A stretch of 64,000 nucleotides of DNA from Streptomyces pactum (GCF_002005225.1 NZ_CP019724.1:8350001-8414000), one strand, 5' to 3'. Positions 1 to 8,360 are shown, counted from the stretch's first letter. Made by a program: numbers and translations. Notes: generated from the sequence alone by a model not told the origin.

Positions 1-236
1 TTGGCCATCATCTCCAGGACGGTGCCGCGTTCCGACTCGGTGACCGAGGGGTCGGCGGCCACCGGCGCCAGCAGGAGGGCGGTGTCCGGCCGGCCGGCGG
101 GGCCGACCGTGATCCAGCGCGTCCTGCCGTGCCCCACGTCGCTGCGGACTTCGAAGCCGAGGACGTCGCGGTAGAAGGCCAGGGCGGCGTCCGGGTCGTC
201 GTGCGGCAGGGAACTCGTATGAAGGGTGAGGTCCAT
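1..236 (-). CDS. VOC (glyoxalase/bleomycin-resistance) family protein, 3' end cut by window edge
   Basis: The first 78 codons are visible; the gene runs off the left edge. The start ATG is at 236 on the minus strand. The reading has the VOC pattern: beta strand (MDLTLHTSSLP), then the DAALAFYRDVLGFEV helix-turn typical of the glyoxalase/dioxygenase fold, then a strand ending in DTALLLAP. VOC proteins bind a metal or sequester a small molecule; members near biosynthetic loci are often resistance proteins, but nothing here identifies the ligand. It is divergent from the AraC-type regulator at 455-1294, which may control it. Family call is fairly secure; function is not. Confidence 0.75.
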   Translation of the reverse strand, partial: MDLTLHTSSLPHDDPDAALAFYRDVLGFEVRSDVGHGRTRWITVGPAGRPDTALLLAPVAADPSVTESERGTVLEMMA

Positions 237-308
237 GGACGCACGCTAGCCGCGGGCCGGTGCCGGGAGCTTCTCCGTTCCTGATCCCTTCCGGGCGGCG
301 CCCTGGAC

Positions 309-396
309 CGGGACCCGAGCGGGACCCGATCGGGACCCGAGCGGGGCCCGAGCGGGGCCCGAGCGGGACTTGAGCGGGGCCCGAGCGGGACTTGAG
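309..396. repeat. Eight tandem 11-bp repeats between divergent VOC and AraC genes
   Basis: Eight head-to-tail copies of an 11-bp unit close to CGGGACCCGAG, with variants CGGGGCCCGAG and CGGGACTTGAG. The array fills much of the 218-bp gap between the divergent VOC gene and the AraC-type regulator. An 11-bp period is close to one helical turn, so the array could present a phased face to a DNA-binding protein, for example the adjacent AraC-type regulator. That role is inference; it could also be simple slippage. Confidence 0.8.
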
Positions 397-454
397 CGGA
401 CCGCGATGGCCGCGCGCCACGCTGTCGAGTGGACCGACACGTGGTGAGGTGGCT

Positions 455-1294
455 ATGGACGCGGCAGTGGAAAGGGCGGTCGAGTACATTCGCGAGCGGT
501 TCGGCGATCCGCTGACCGTCGCGGACATCGCGGAAAGGGCCCGGCTCGGCCTTTTCCCTTTCTCGCGCCTGTTCAAGGAGGAGACCGGGGCGAGTCCCGG
601 AAGGTTTCTCGCCGCGGTACGTATCCACGAGGCCAAGCGGCTGATCGACCGTTTCTCCATGAGCATGGCCGAGATCTCCGCCGCGGTCGGATACGGCAGC
701 CTGGAATCGTTCACCGAGTCCTTCACGGCCGGTGTCGGGCTGCCTCCCGCCGGCTTCCGCCGGCTGTGCCGCGGCGCGGGGCAGGCACCGCCGGAGCCCC
801 GGCCGGGCCCGCGGCCGGCAGCCGGCGCGGTCGCGGGCACGATCACGCTGCCGGAGGGGCACGGGAACGCGCGCGTGTACCTGGGTGCCTTCGCCACACC
901 CCTCGTCCAGTACCCGGCCGTCGCCGCGGCCCTCGTCGACGTGCCGGGCGACCGTCCGTCCTGCTACCGCCTGCCCGGCGTTCCCGAGGGGAGCTGGCAC
1001 CTGCTCGCGGTGGCGGTGGCCGCCGGCACCGGCCACGATCCGCACGCCGGGCGGAGCACGCTCGTCGGGGGCCACCGCGCCGGGGCCGTGACGGTGAACG
1101 CCGCCACCGTCACCAGCGCGGCGGTGCGGCTGCGCCCGCAACGCCCCGCCGATCCACCGGTCCTGCTCGCCCTGCCCGAACTGCGGCCCGCGCGCACCGT
1201 CGTGGCGCACCCCGGGTGCGCCGCCGCCCCGGGCCCGCGCCCCGCCGGCCGGCCGCGGACGGTGCCCGCCGCGCCGGAGCCGTCAGGGGCCTGA
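455..1294 (+). CDS. AraC-family transcriptional regulator with extra C-terminal domain
   Basis: 279 residues. The N-terminal ~105 residues hold the two helix-turn-helix motifs of the AraC family: YIRERFGDPLTVADIAERA, FSRLFKEETGASPGRFL and VGYGSLESFTESFTAGVGLPPAGFR. Unusually for AraC, the DNA-binding domain is N-terminal and is followed by ~170 residues of Ala/Pro/Gly-rich sequence with beta-rich segments (GNARVYLGAFATP; VPGDRPSCYRLPGVPEGSW), which may be a ligand domain. The ATG at 455 is preceded by GTGAGGTGG and starts just before the conserved helix. It is divergent from the VOC gene and its 3' end overlaps the convergent ParB-like gene by 12 bp. Confidence 0.85.
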   Translation: MDAAVERAVEYIRERFGDPLTVADIAERARLGLFPFSRLFKEETGASPGRFLAAVRIHEAKRLIDRFSMSMAEISAAVGYGSLESFTESFTAGVGLPPAGFRRLCRGAGQAPPEPRPGPRPAAGAVAGTITLPEGHGNARVYLGAFATPLVQYPAVAAALVDVPGDRPSCYRLPGVPEGSWHLLAVAVAAGTGHDPHAGRSTLVGGHRAGAVTVNAATVTSAAVRLRPQRPADPPVLLALPELRPARTVVAHPGCAAAPGPRPAGRPRTVPAAPEPSGA

Positions 1295-2470
1295 GGGCGG
1301 CGGATTGCGGCACAGCTCCTGCCGGGCCTTCAGCCGTTCGGCCAGCAGGCACCACTCCCTGCCGATGTGCTCGGCCATCGGGGCGATGACGCCCAGCCAG
1401 TGCGGCGGCACGGCGTCGACGAGCCGCCGCGAGTCCTCACCGGGCGCGAGGGCGTGCGACTGCATCCAGCGCAGGAGCTCCCGGCCGTCCGCGGTGTAGC
1501 GGATGGCGGGGTCGGCGGCCATCTTGGCCGCCACCACCGCCCACGTGGGCGGGGTGTCGGTGTGGTTCCTGCGCTGCGGCGGCGCGGCGTCGACGCTCCC
1601 GGCCACCCGCAGCGGCGCCCGGCGGGCGCCGTCGGCGACCGTCCCGGCCGGCTGGGCCGGCTCGCCGGGCGGCGCCGCGCACGGCACGGGCCGCACGTGC
1701 TGCGGGCGTACGGCATGCGGCTGGCGCCCGTTGCGTTCGGGCCCCTCGCCGCGCCGGAGCCGCGCGCTGACGTCGTGCACCGTGCCCAGCGACACGTCGG
1801 CCGCCCGGGCGACCTGGCGCAGCGGGGCGTCCGGGTGGGCGGCGATGTACTCGGCGGCCCGCCGCCTGCCCTCGCCCGCGTCCACCGGCCGCCGCCTGCC
1901 GTCCTGCCCCATGCGCTTGCCGCCCAGCGGCGTCGCGATCGCCGACCGGCCGCGCAGCGACGCGACGGTCTTCGCGCTCAGCCCGGTGACGCCGGCGACG
2001 GCGCGGTCGGACCAGTCGGGGTGGGAGGCCAGGACCCGCTGGGCACCGGCGACGCGGTCGGCCTTCGACAGCGGCAGGCCGTGCGAGCCGTTGGCCTGCA
2101 TGGCGATGACGAGCGCCTCGGAGTTGGAGCAGTCCAAGAACCGCGCCCTGATGCTGTCGTCGCCCATGAGCCGGGCGGCCTCGAGCCGGTGCAGCCCGTC
2201 GATGACACGGCAGCCGTCCACCTGAACGAGAATGGGGGGGAGTTCCGCGGATTCCGCCGCGTCGAGGAGAACGCGGACATGAGCGGCGTCCGTTCCGCCC
2301 TGGCGCAGGGAGAATCCGGGGGCCAGCGCGGTGACGGGGACTTCGCGCGCCGGGAGCTGCTCGAAGTTTTGCAGGTCGAATTCGGTGTGCGCCGACGATC
2401 CGACGCTCTCCATCCGGACGGGACTGAATGCACTCGTTATCGAGACGGCGTGCGCGTTGCTCTGAGCCAT
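1283..2470 (-). CDS. StrR/ParB-like pathway-specific activator
   Basis: 395 residues. The N-terminal ~110 residues are a ParB-type domain: a VPVTALAPGFSLR strand, then PPILVQVDGCRVIDGLHRLEAARLMG with the DGLHR signature, then a DRVAGAQRVLASHPDWSDRAVA helix-turn-helix region and a second one (APLRQVARAADVSLGTVHDV). This architecture is that of StrR, NovG and the Bbr/Tei15* regulators of Streptomyces antibiotic clusters, which bind GTTC-N-GAAC palindromes with an 11-bp centre. Matching palindromes are found at several promoters in this window. The C-terminal ~140 residues are low-complexity then helical. The ATG at 2470 follows a GAGGGAG ribosome site and was chosen over the upstream in-frame ATG for that reason. 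Confidence 0.85.
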   Translation of the reverse strand: MAQSNAHAVSITSAFSPVRMESVGSSAHTEFDLQNFEQLPAREVPVTALAPGFSLRQGGTDAAHVRVLLDAAESAELPPILVQVDGCRVIDGLHRLEAARLMGDDSIRARFLDCSNSEALVIAMQANGSHGLPLSKADRVAGAQRVLASHPDWSDRAVAGVTGLSAKTVASLRGRSAIATPLGGKRMGQDGRRRPVDAGEGRRRAAEYIAAHPDAPLRQVARAADVSLGTVHDVSARLRRGEGPERNGRQPHAVRPQHVRPVPCAAPPGEPAQPAGTVADGARRAPLRVAGSVDAAPPQRRNHTDTPPTWAVVAAKMAADPAIRYTADGRELLRWMQSHALAPGEDSRRLVDAVPPHWLGVIAPMAEHIGREWCLLAERLKARQELCRNPPPSGP

Positions 2471-2564
2471 TCCTGTAACTCCCTCTCTGCTGCCGCTGGC
2501 GAAGAGGGTCGCAGGAGGGTCTCCAGCCGTAGTGGAGAGCAGGTCGACGTTGCCTGGAAACACG

Positions 2565-2604
2565 GCACCGCGGGTGTCCGCCGCCCGGCGGACACCCGCG
2601 GTGC
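2565..2604 (-). terminator. Hairpin terminator of the ABC-transporter operon
   Basis: A perfect 18-bp inverted repeat (GCACCGCGGGTGTCCGCC and its complement) around a 4-nt loop lies immediately beyond the permease stop codon. It separates the ABC operon from the StrR-like regulator downstream on the same strand. No T-tract, as usual in Streptomyces. Confidence 0.8.
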
Positions 2605-2605
2605 G

Positions 2606-3445
2606 TCAGGCGTCCCGGCGCCGGAGCTGCACCGCCGCGACGGCCATCAGGACGGCCGTCCAGAGCGCGAGCACCCCCAGTCCCGCCCACGGCCCCAGCA
2701 GGTCGCCCGCCCGGGAGTGCTGCTGGGTGATCAGGAAACCGGCCTCCGTCGGGAGGTAGGCGTGGACGCGCTCGCCGACGCTCCCGGGCAGCATGCCCGC
2801 CATCGGGGTGATCACCAGGACGAAGCCGGTGACGACGGTGATGCTCGCCGCCGTGTGCCGGATGATCGCGCCGACGGCGAGGGCGAACAGGCCGAGCAGG
2901 GCGAGGTAGAGACCGCAGCCGAGGACGGCCCGCAGGACGCCCGGGTCACCGATCGCGACCGGCGCCTTGCCGTCGAGGATCGGTGCGCCGACGAAGAAGG
3001 AGCCGAACGCGGTCACTTCGCCCACCGCCAGGACCAGCAGCCCGAACACCGCGCTCTTGGCCGCCAGCACGGGCACCCGGCCGGGCACTGCGAGCAGGCT
3101 GGCACGGATCATGCCGGTGGAGTACTCGGAGGCGATCGCCATCACGCCCAGCACGCAGACCGCGAGCTGGCTGAGCAGGATGCCGCTGCCCAGGATGGTG
3201 CCCGTCGGGTCGCTCCTCATCTCCGCCTGCTGGGACGCGTCGGTCTTGTCCCAGTTCGCGATGCCCATCTGCATGAACAGCGCGGTGAACACCAGGGTCA
3301 GCACGACCAGGACGGCCAGCGACCAGACGGTGGAGCGCACGGAACGGATCTTGGTCCATTCCGAGAGCATCAGACTCGCGAAGCCCGGCCCGCGCTCCCG
3401 GGCGGCCGACGCGGACGGGTGGGTGGGCGCGGTCGTGGTGGTCAC
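2606..3445 (-). CDS. ABC-2 type transporter permease
   Basis: 279 residues. After a short cytoplasmic N-terminus (LMLSEWTKIRSVRSTVWSL, typical of ABC-2 permeases) there are about six hydrophobic membrane segments: VLVVLTLVFTALF, ILLSQLAVCVLGVMAIASE, VFGLLVLAVGEVTAF, GLYLALLGLFALAVG, ITVVTGFVLVITPMAG and LGVLALWTAVLMAV. The GTG start overlaps the stop codon of the ATPase gene (GTGA), so the two are translationally coupled and should form one exporter. DrrAB-like pairs of this kind often export the local product and give self-resistance; the substrate here is unknown. Confidence 0.88.
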   Translation of the reverse strand: MTTTTAPTHPSASAARERGPGFASLMLSEWTKIRSVRSTVWSLAVLVVLTLVFTALFMQMGIANWDKTDASQQAEMRSDPTGTILGSGILLSQLAVCVLGVMAIASEYSTGMIRASLLAVPGRVPVLAAKSAVFGLLVLAVGEVTAFGSFFVGAPILDGKAPVAIGDPGVLRAVLGCGLYLALLGLFALAVGAIIRHTAASITVVTGFVLVITPMAGMLPGSVGERVHAYLPTEAGFLITQQHSRAGDLLGPWAGLGVLALWTAVLMAVAAVQLRRRDA

Positions 3446-4368
3446 TTCACACCTCCGGCGGCGGGCACGCCGGCGTCGTACTCGACGGCGTCCTTGGTCA
3501 GTTCCATGAAGGCCTCCTCCAGGGAGCCGCGCCGGGTCGACAGCTCGTGCAGCACCAGGCCGTCGGCGGCGGCGAGTTCGGCGATGCGCGCGGCCTCCAG
3601 CCCGGTGACGTCCAGGTCCCCCTCGTCGGTGGTGGTGACGGTGGCTCCCTTGCCCGTCAGCAGCTCGGCGAGCTGTGTTCCGTCGGGCGTTTTGACCAGC
3701 ACGGACCGCTCCGTGCTCTGCTCGATGAACTCCTCGGTGGAGCAGTCGGCGACCAGCCGGCCGCGGCCGATGACGACGAGGTGGTCGGCGGTGACGGCCA
3801 TCTCGTTCATCAGGTGGCTGGAGACGAAGACGGCGCGGCCCTCCGCAGCGAGCGACTTCATCAGGTTCCGGATCCACAGGATGCCCTCGGGGTCGAGACC
3901 GTTGACCGGCTCGTCCAGGACCAGCGCCGCGGGATCGCCGAGCAGCGCGGCGGCGATGCCGAGCCGCTGGCCCATGCCGAGCGAGAAGCCGCCCGCCCGC
4001 TTGCGGGTCACCGGTGCCAGCCCGACCTGCTCGATGACCTCCCCGACCCGGCGCCTGCCGATGCCCTGGGTCTGTGCGAGGCAGAGCAGGTGGTCGTAGG
4101 CGCTGCGGCCGGTGTGGACGGCGCGCGCCTCCAGCAGCGCCCCGACCACCCGCAGCGGCCGGGCCAGGTCGCGGTAGGGCACGCCGTTGACGGTGGCCTC
4201 GCCGGCGTCGGGCCTGTCGAGCCCCAGCAGCAGTCGCATCGTCGTGGACTTGCCTGCGCCGTTGGGGCCCAGGAAGCCGGTGACCCGGCCGGGCTCGACC
4301 GTGAACGACAGGTCGTTCACGGCACTCTTGTCGCCGTAGCGTTTCGTGAGGTTCTTGGCCTCGATCAT
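3442..4368 (-). CDS. ABC transporter ATP-binding protein (DrrA-like)
   Basis: 308 residues. Walker A is GPNGAGKST, the signature is SLGMGQRLGIA (a variant of LSGGQ), Walker B is ALVLDEPVNGLDPEG, and the switch His is in VFVSSHLMNEM. A ~90-residue C-terminal extension ending in RRGSLEEAFMELT is typical of antibiotic and drug-export ATPases of the DrrA/ABC-2 class. The ATG at 4368 (MIEAKNLTKRYG) is chosen because it has GAGG at a proper distance; a GTG six bases earlier is possible. It forms an operon with the permease downstream. Confidence 0.9.
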   Translation of the reverse strand: MIEAKNLTKRYGDKSAVNDLSFTVEPGRVTGFLGPNGAGKSTTMRLLLGLDRPDAGEATVNGVPYRDLARPLRVVGALLEARAVHTGRSAYDHLLCLAQTQGIGRRRVGEVIEQVGLAPVTRKRAGGFSLGMGQRLGIAAALLGDPAALVLDEPVNGLDPEGILWIRNLMKSLAAEGRAVFVSSHLMNEMAVTADHLVVIGRGRLVADCSTEEFIEQSTERSVLVKTPDGTQLAELLTGKGATVTTTDEGDLDVTGLEAARIAELAAADGLVLHELSTRRGSLEEAFMELTKDAVEYDAGVPAAGGVK

Positions 4369-4431
4369 GGTCACCTCGGTTGAATGGCCTGCGAGAGTTT
4401 CGCTGGGGCAGAAAAATCCCCGGCCACCTGT

Positions 4432-4449
4432 GATAGCAGGATCGCTATC
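4432..4449. promoter_or_regulatory. Short palindrome upstream of ABC-transporter operon
   Basis: GATAGC-AGGATC-GCTATC, a perfect 6-bp inverted repeat with a 6-bp centre, 64 bp upstream of the ATPase start codon. Position and symmetry suit a dimeric repressor operator (for example a TetR-type site), but no TetR gene is seen nearby, so the role is inferred. Confidence 0.4.
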
Positions 4450-4544
4450 TGTTCAGTAGTCGCGCCCTGGAGCGGCCGTGAACGATGGCCCCCACATCGG
4501 GGCACGGATATTTTGGCAGCGCCTACTGTCCGAGGAAGCCCGTG

Positions 4545-4573
4545 TTTCATCTGCCGACTTTCCTCAGTTGAAC
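4545..4573. promoter_or_regulatory. Probable StrR-type binding site (one strong, one weaker half)
   Basis: TTTCATCTG-N11-CAGTTGAAC. The right half is a full match to the half-site seen elsewhere in this window and the left half matches it at 7 of 9 positions, with the same 11-bp centre. It lies between the divergent ABC operon and the peptidase C26-like gene. It sits only 22 bp before the latter's start codon, so it may serve the ABC operon, or the C26 mRNA may be nearly leaderless. Confidence 0.45.
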
Positions 4574-4595
4574 CCGTGGACCCGTGAGGGTGGTC

Positions 4596-5333
4596 ATGAA
4601 TTCAGTCACGAACGGTCCGGCGCACACCGGCCGGCGGCCGGTGGTCGGGATCTGCGCGCGCACCGCGCCGGTCACCCTCCAGGGCAGCGATCTGGTCGTC
4701 TCCCTGGCGCTGCAGTCGCACGTGGCCTTCCTGGCCGAGGCGGGCTGCACGCCCCTGCTGCTGCCGCTGCTGCCGGGGGCCGAGGACCTGGCCGGCCGGC
4801 TCGACGCACTGCTGGTCGCGGGCGGCCCCGACCTGGACCCGGCGCTGTACGGTCAGGACGCCCACCCGGCGACCCGGCCGATGAGCCCGGACGCCGACCG
4901 CGTCGAACTGGCGCTGGTCGCCAGGGCACTCGACGCGGCCCTCCCCGTACTGGCGATCTGCCGCGGCATGCAACTGCTCAACGTGCTGCACGGAGGCACC
5001 CTCCACCAGCACCTGCCGGACGTCACCGGCCACGACGGCCACCGTCCTCGCACCCCGTCCTTCACCCTGGGCCGCCGCCCGCTGAAACTGCTGCCCGGCA
5101 GCCGGATCGCCGGCATCCTCGACGAGGACGAACCCGAGACGGCCTGCCACCACCACCAGGCGGTGGACCGGCTCGGCGAGGGCCTCACCGCCACCGGATG
5201 GGCCGAGGACGGGACCGTCGAGGCAGTCGAAGTCACGGGCCATCCCTTTGCGGTCGGCGTGCAATGGGAATCCGGGCACACGGCCGACAAACGACTTCAT
5301 CAAGCCCTCGCGCAAGCAGCCGCACGCGTTTGA
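4596..5333 (+). CDS. Class I glutamine amidotransferase / peptidase C26-like protein with altered triad
   Basis: 245 residues, resembling PuuD-type gamma-glutamyl hydrolases. Motifs: PVVGICART near the start, ALLVAGGPDLDPALYG, and the nucleophile elbow PVLAICRGMQLLNVLHGG with the catalytic Cys. PuuD relatives end with a Gln-Trp-His-Pro-Glu motif that supplies the catalytic His and Glu; here the segment reads FAVGVQWESGHTADK, so the His-Pro pair is missing although a His occurs three residues later. PuuD enzymes cleave gamma-glutamyl amides; whether this one is active is uncertain. The ATG at 4596 is taken over a GTG at 4584. It is followed by an AhpD-like gene and probably co-transcribed with it. 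Confidence 0.75.
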   Translation: MNSVTNGPAHTGRRPVVGICARTAPVTLQGSDLVVSLALQSHVAFLAEAGCTPLLLPLLPGAEDLAGRLDALLVAGGPDLDPALYGQDAHPATRPMSPDADRVELALVARALDAALPVLAICRGMQLLNVLHGGTLHQHLPDVTGHDGHRPRTPSFTLGRRPLKLLPGSRIAGILDEDEPETACHHHQAVDRLGEGLTATGWAEDGTVEAVEVTGHPFAVGVQWESGHTADKRLHQALAQAAARV

Positions 5334-5419
5334 AGAACAGGTCGCCGCAATTTTCGAAAAATTGAGAACAGGCGGCCTCGAGGGAAAACTGTTTTCCGAT
5401 CCCCATGCGAAGGAGAATC

Positions 5420-5926
5420 ATGTCGCCGCGGATGCCCAACCCCTCGTTGGTGGTGCCCGACGTTCTTCCGCCCATGCGCGCGCTGGTCAAGGCCGTCAAC
5501 AGCGTCGGTGTGCCGCTGCAGACGCTCGTGCTCGTCCACCTGCGGGTGAGCCAGATCAACGGCCGCCTGGTGCAGCTACCCGTCAAGCAGTGGGAGTTCG
5601 AGGAGGCGGGGGAGGAGGACCACCGTCTGCCGCTGGTGGAGACCTGGCGGGAGCAGACCTGCTTCACCGACGCCGAGCGCTCCGTGCTGGCGCTGGCCGA
5701 GGCCGCCACGCGCATCAACGACCGCGCGGACCCGGTGTCGGACGAGGTCTGGGAAGAGGCCGCCAAGCACTGGACCGAGGTGCAGCTCGCCGCCGTGGTC
5801 CTGCACATCGGCCTGGTCAACCTCTGGAACCGGGTCAACGTCGCCACCAAGCAGGAACCGGTGGACTGGCGTGTCAACCCCAAGAAGTGGACCCCGATGA
5901 CCAGCCGGCTCACCGCGGCGCAGTAA
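5420..5926 (+). CDS. AhpD / carboxymuconolactone-decarboxylase-like protein lacking the CxxC pair
   Basis: 168 residues with the all-helical AhpD fold: NPSLVVPDVLPPMRALVKAV, VHLRVSQINGR, AERSVLALAEAATRIND and VLHIGLVNLWNRVNVAT. In catalytic AhpD proteins the stretch after SQING carries a Cys-x-x-Cys redox pair; here it reads SQINGRLVQLP with no Cys, so peroxidase chemistry is unlikely. The ATG at 5420 follows AAGGAGA. A clear paralog lies at 28363-28809. Such proteins occur as small tailoring or accessory factors in actinomycete clusters, but the role here is not evident. Confidence 0.8.
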   Translation: MSPRMPNPSLVVPDVLPPMRALVKAVNSVGVPLQTLVLVHLRVSQINGRLVQLPVKQWEFEEAGEEDHRLPLVETWREQTCFTDAERSVLALAEAATRINDRADPVSDEVWEEAAKHWTEVQLAAVVLHIGLVNLWNRVNVATKQEPVDWRVNPKKWTPMTSRLTAAQ

Positions 5927-5936
5927 CCCCCGCACG

Positions 5937-5978
5937 CACCGGCCCTGTCCGGCGGCTCACCGCCGGACAGGGCCGGTG
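5937..5978. terminator. Bidirectional hairpin terminator
   Basis: Perfect 19-bp inverted repeat (CACCGGCCCTGTCCGGCGG and complement) around the loop CTCA, placed between the convergent AhpD-like gene and the 2,3-dehydratase gene. Confidence 0.85.
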
Positions 5979-6000
5979 TCGTTGCGGGCGCGGCCCCGGC

Positions 6001-7383
6001 TCAGCGGGCGCCGCGGCCCGGAGCGACCGTACCCAGGACCGCCAGCAGCGTCCTGGCCTGCACGTTGACGTAGCGGCTGTGCCCGGCGAGCCAGTTCAAC
6101 TGGCCCGGCGTGACCCAGTGGTACCCGGGCGGCGGCTCGGTGGGCGTCGTGGCCTCGTCGGTCTCCACGATCAGATAGCGGCTCTCGGCGTTGAGGAACC
6201 GGCCGCCCTCCTCGGAGTGGACCGTCGAGTAGCGCACACGGTCGCCGGACGCGTTCAGCAGCGCGTCGAGGAACGGCGGGCGGTGCGCCGCCGGCAGCGG
6301 GGCGTAGTTCGACGGAGCACACTGCACGGTGGGCGCGAGCTCGACGGTGTCGAGGAAGCCGCCCTCGACCCGCGCGTGCGCCAGAACGTGCGGGACCCCG
6401 TCGAACACCCGGTAGGCGAACCCCACGACCCCGCTCTCCACCGGCTCGATGATCGGCTGCGTCCAGCCGGCGACCTCACGGCCGGCGCCCTCGACCGACA
6501 CCGCCACCACACGGAAGAACCTGCCGTCGGCACGGCTGACGCAGGACGCGTCGGTCCGCCATCCGGCCACCTCGCGCAGGGGCATGCGACGGACCCGGAC
6601 GTCGTGCCGGGCCCGTTCCCCCGTGAACCAGGTCAGCAGGCCGGAGTCGGACGACAGCGCCCTCGTCTCGGCCGGGACCGCCGGAGCGCTCGCCAGCACG
6701 GTGCGCGCGTCCATGTTCACGACGTTGTCCAGCCGCAGCAGCTCGAGGATCTGACCGAGGGTCAGCCAGCGGAACGCCTCGTCGGCCGGTACGTCGCCGT
6801 CCACCTCGACGATCATGTTGCGGTTGCGTTTGCGGTAGAACCAGGCGCCGTGCTCGGACTGCAGCACGTCCGTGAGCACCCGCTCCCGCTGCGGGGCGAG
6901 GAAGTGCTCCAGGTACTTCACCTCCGTCCCGCCGTGGGCCTTGGTGTAGTTGCTGCGGGTGGCCTGCACGGTGGGGGAGAGCTGCACCAGGTTGGGGTTG
7001 CCGGGCTCCATCTTGGCCTGCATGAGGAAGTGCAGGACCCCGTCGAACTCCTTGGCCAGGATGCCCAGGATGCCGATCTCCGGCTGCACGATGATCGGCT
7101 GCTGCCACTGGGCCCCGGGCCGCGCGACGTGCAGTCCCTCGATGGTGAAGAACCGTCCGCTGCGGTGCCGCAGGTCGCCGGTGTCCGCGGCGAACGACCA
7201 GTGGCCGAGTTCGGCGAACGGGATCCGCCGGATCACCGCCCCACCGGACCGGCGGCGCTCCTCCAGCCAGCCCGGCACCTCGCAGGTCGCGGTGTGCGTC
7301 CCTTCGGCCGTCGCGGCGGACAGCGCCAGCCGCTCGGCGGTCCCCGCCCCCGAGCGCGCGACCAGCGTGGCCGGCGCGCTCAC
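6001..7383 (-). CDS. NDP-hexose 2,3-dehydratase
   Basis: 460 residues, the usual length for this family. It removes the C2 hydroxyl of dTDP-4-keto-6-deoxyglucose to give the 3,4-diketo-2,6-dideoxy intermediate, the first step to 2,6-dideoxysugars. The protein has the expected internal duplication: the first half carries WQQPIIVQPEIGILG and LSPTVQATRSNY, the second half WTQPIIEPVESGVVG and LAPTVQCAPSNY. The GTG start at 7383 overlaps the stop of the 4,6-dehydratase gene (GTGA), so longer readings are rejected. The 3-ketoreductase that would reduce its unstable product is at 30198-31211. Confidence 0.93.
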   Translation of the reverse strand: MSAPATLVARSGAGTAERLALSAATAEGTHTATCEVPGWLEERRRSGGAVIRRIPFAELGHWSFAADTGDLRHRSGRFFTIEGLHVARPGAQWQQPIIVQPEIGILGILAKEFDGVLHFLMQAKMEPGNPNLVQLSPTVQATRSNYTKAHGGTEVKYLEHFLAPQRERVLTDVLQSEHGAWFYRKRNRNMIVEVDGDVPADEAFRWLTLGQILELLRLDNVVNMDARTVLASAPAVPAETRALSSDSGLLTWFTGERARHDVRVRRMPLREVAGWRTDASCVSRADGRFFRVVAVSVEGAGREVAGWTQPIIEPVESGVVGFAYRVFDGVPHVLAHARVEGGFLDTVELAPTVQCAPSNYAPLPAAHRPPFLDALLNASGDRVRYSTVHSEEGGRFLNAESRYLIVETDEATTPTEPPPGYHWVTPGQLNWLAGHSRYVNVQARTLLAVLGTVAPGRGAR

Positions 7384-8360
7384 GGCCGGCCACCGCTCTC
7401 CTTGACCGGCTTCCACCACCGGGGGTTGTCCCGGTACCACGCCACGGTCTCGGCCAGCCCCGTGCCGAACGCGGTCAGCGGCCGGTGGCCGAGCGACCGC
7501 TCGATCTTGCCCTGGTCCAGGGCGTAGCGCCGGTCGTGGCCCTTGCGGTCGGTGACGTGCCGGACCATGTCCGGCTCCGCTCCGCACAGTTCGGCGATCC
7601 GGTGGGCCAGCGTGAGGTTCGCCACCGCCGTGCCGGCACCGATGTTGTAGACCTCGCCCGCCCTGCCCCCGGTCAGCACCCGGTGCACCGCCCGGCAGTG
7701 GTCGTCCACGTGCAGCCACTCGCGGACCTGCCCGCCGTCCCCGTAGACCGGAACGGGGCGTCCCTCGAGCAGGTTGGTGACGGCGAGCGGGATGAACTTC
7801 TCCGGGTGCTGGTAGGGGCCGTAGTTGTTCGAGCAGCGGGTGACCGAGAGGTTCAGCCGGTGCGTGCGCACGTACGCCAGGGCCACCAGGTCGGAGGCCG
7901 CCTTGGACGCGGCGTAGGGCGAGTTGGGAAGCAGGGGGGACTCCTCGGTCCACACCCCCTCCTCGATGGAGCCGTACACCTCGTCCGTCGAGATGTGCAC
8001 CACGCGCTCGACACCGGCCGCCAGGCAGGCCTCGAGCAGCGCCTGGGTCCCCTCCACGTTGGTGCGCACGAAGACCGCGCCGCCGGCGATCGAACGGTCG
8101 ACATGGCTCTCGGCCGCGAAGTGCACCACCGCGTCCTGACCGTCGAGCACGGCAGGCAGCAGGTCGCGGTCGAGGATGCTCCCGCGCACGAAGGTCAGCC
8201 GCGGGTGCGTGGCGGGGAGGTTGTCACGGTTTCCCGCGTAGGTCAGTTCGTCCAGGACCGTGACGTGCGCGTCCTCGAAATCCGGAAAACCACCGTCGAG
8301 CATCGTCCGTACGTAGTGCGAACCGATGAATCCGGCACCGCCGGTGACGAGGATTCTCAT
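7380..8360 (-). CDS. rmlB: dTDP-glucose 4,6-dehydratase
   Basis: 326 residues, an extended short-chain dehydrogenase. The NAD site is MRILVTGGAGFIGSHYV; catalytic residues are visible in HISTDEVYGS (Thr-Asp-Glu) and the Tyr-x3-Lys motif SPYAASKAASD. SVTRCSNNYGPYQHPEKFIP is the hallmark of RmlB-type enzymes. It converts dTDP-glucose to dTDP-4-keto-6-deoxyglucose, feeding the coupled 2,3-dehydratase just downstream. The ATG at 8360 begins exactly at the nucleotide-binding strand. The TDP-glucose it needs would come from RmlA at 31401-32270. Confidence 0.95.
   Translation of the reverse strand: MRILVTGGAGFIGSHYVRTMLDGGFPDFEDAHVTVLDELTYAGNRDNLPATHPRLTFVRGSILDRDLLPAVLDGQDAVVHFAAESHVDRSIAGGAVFVRTNVEGTQALLEACLAAGVERVVHISTDEVYGSIEEGVWTEESPLLPNSPYAASKAASDLVALAYVRTHRLNLSVTRCSNNYGPYQHPEKFIPLAVTNLLEGRPVPVYGDGGQVREWLHVDDHCRAVHRVLTGGRAGEVYNIGAGTAVANLTLAHRIAELCGAEPDMVRHVTDRKGHDRRYALDQGKIERSLGHRPLTAFGTGLAETVAWYRDNPRWWKPVKESGGRP

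Noticed and set aside
1367..4099. A 910-codon plus-strand open frame
   Set aside because: It is the antisense shadow of the StrR-like and ABC-transporter genes; sequence is Arg/Ala/Pro-rich with no family motif.
4357..4385. Possible StrR-type site containing CGGTTGAAT next to the ABC ATPase start
   Set aside because: Only one half-site matches; the position 20 bp away does not carry GTTC.
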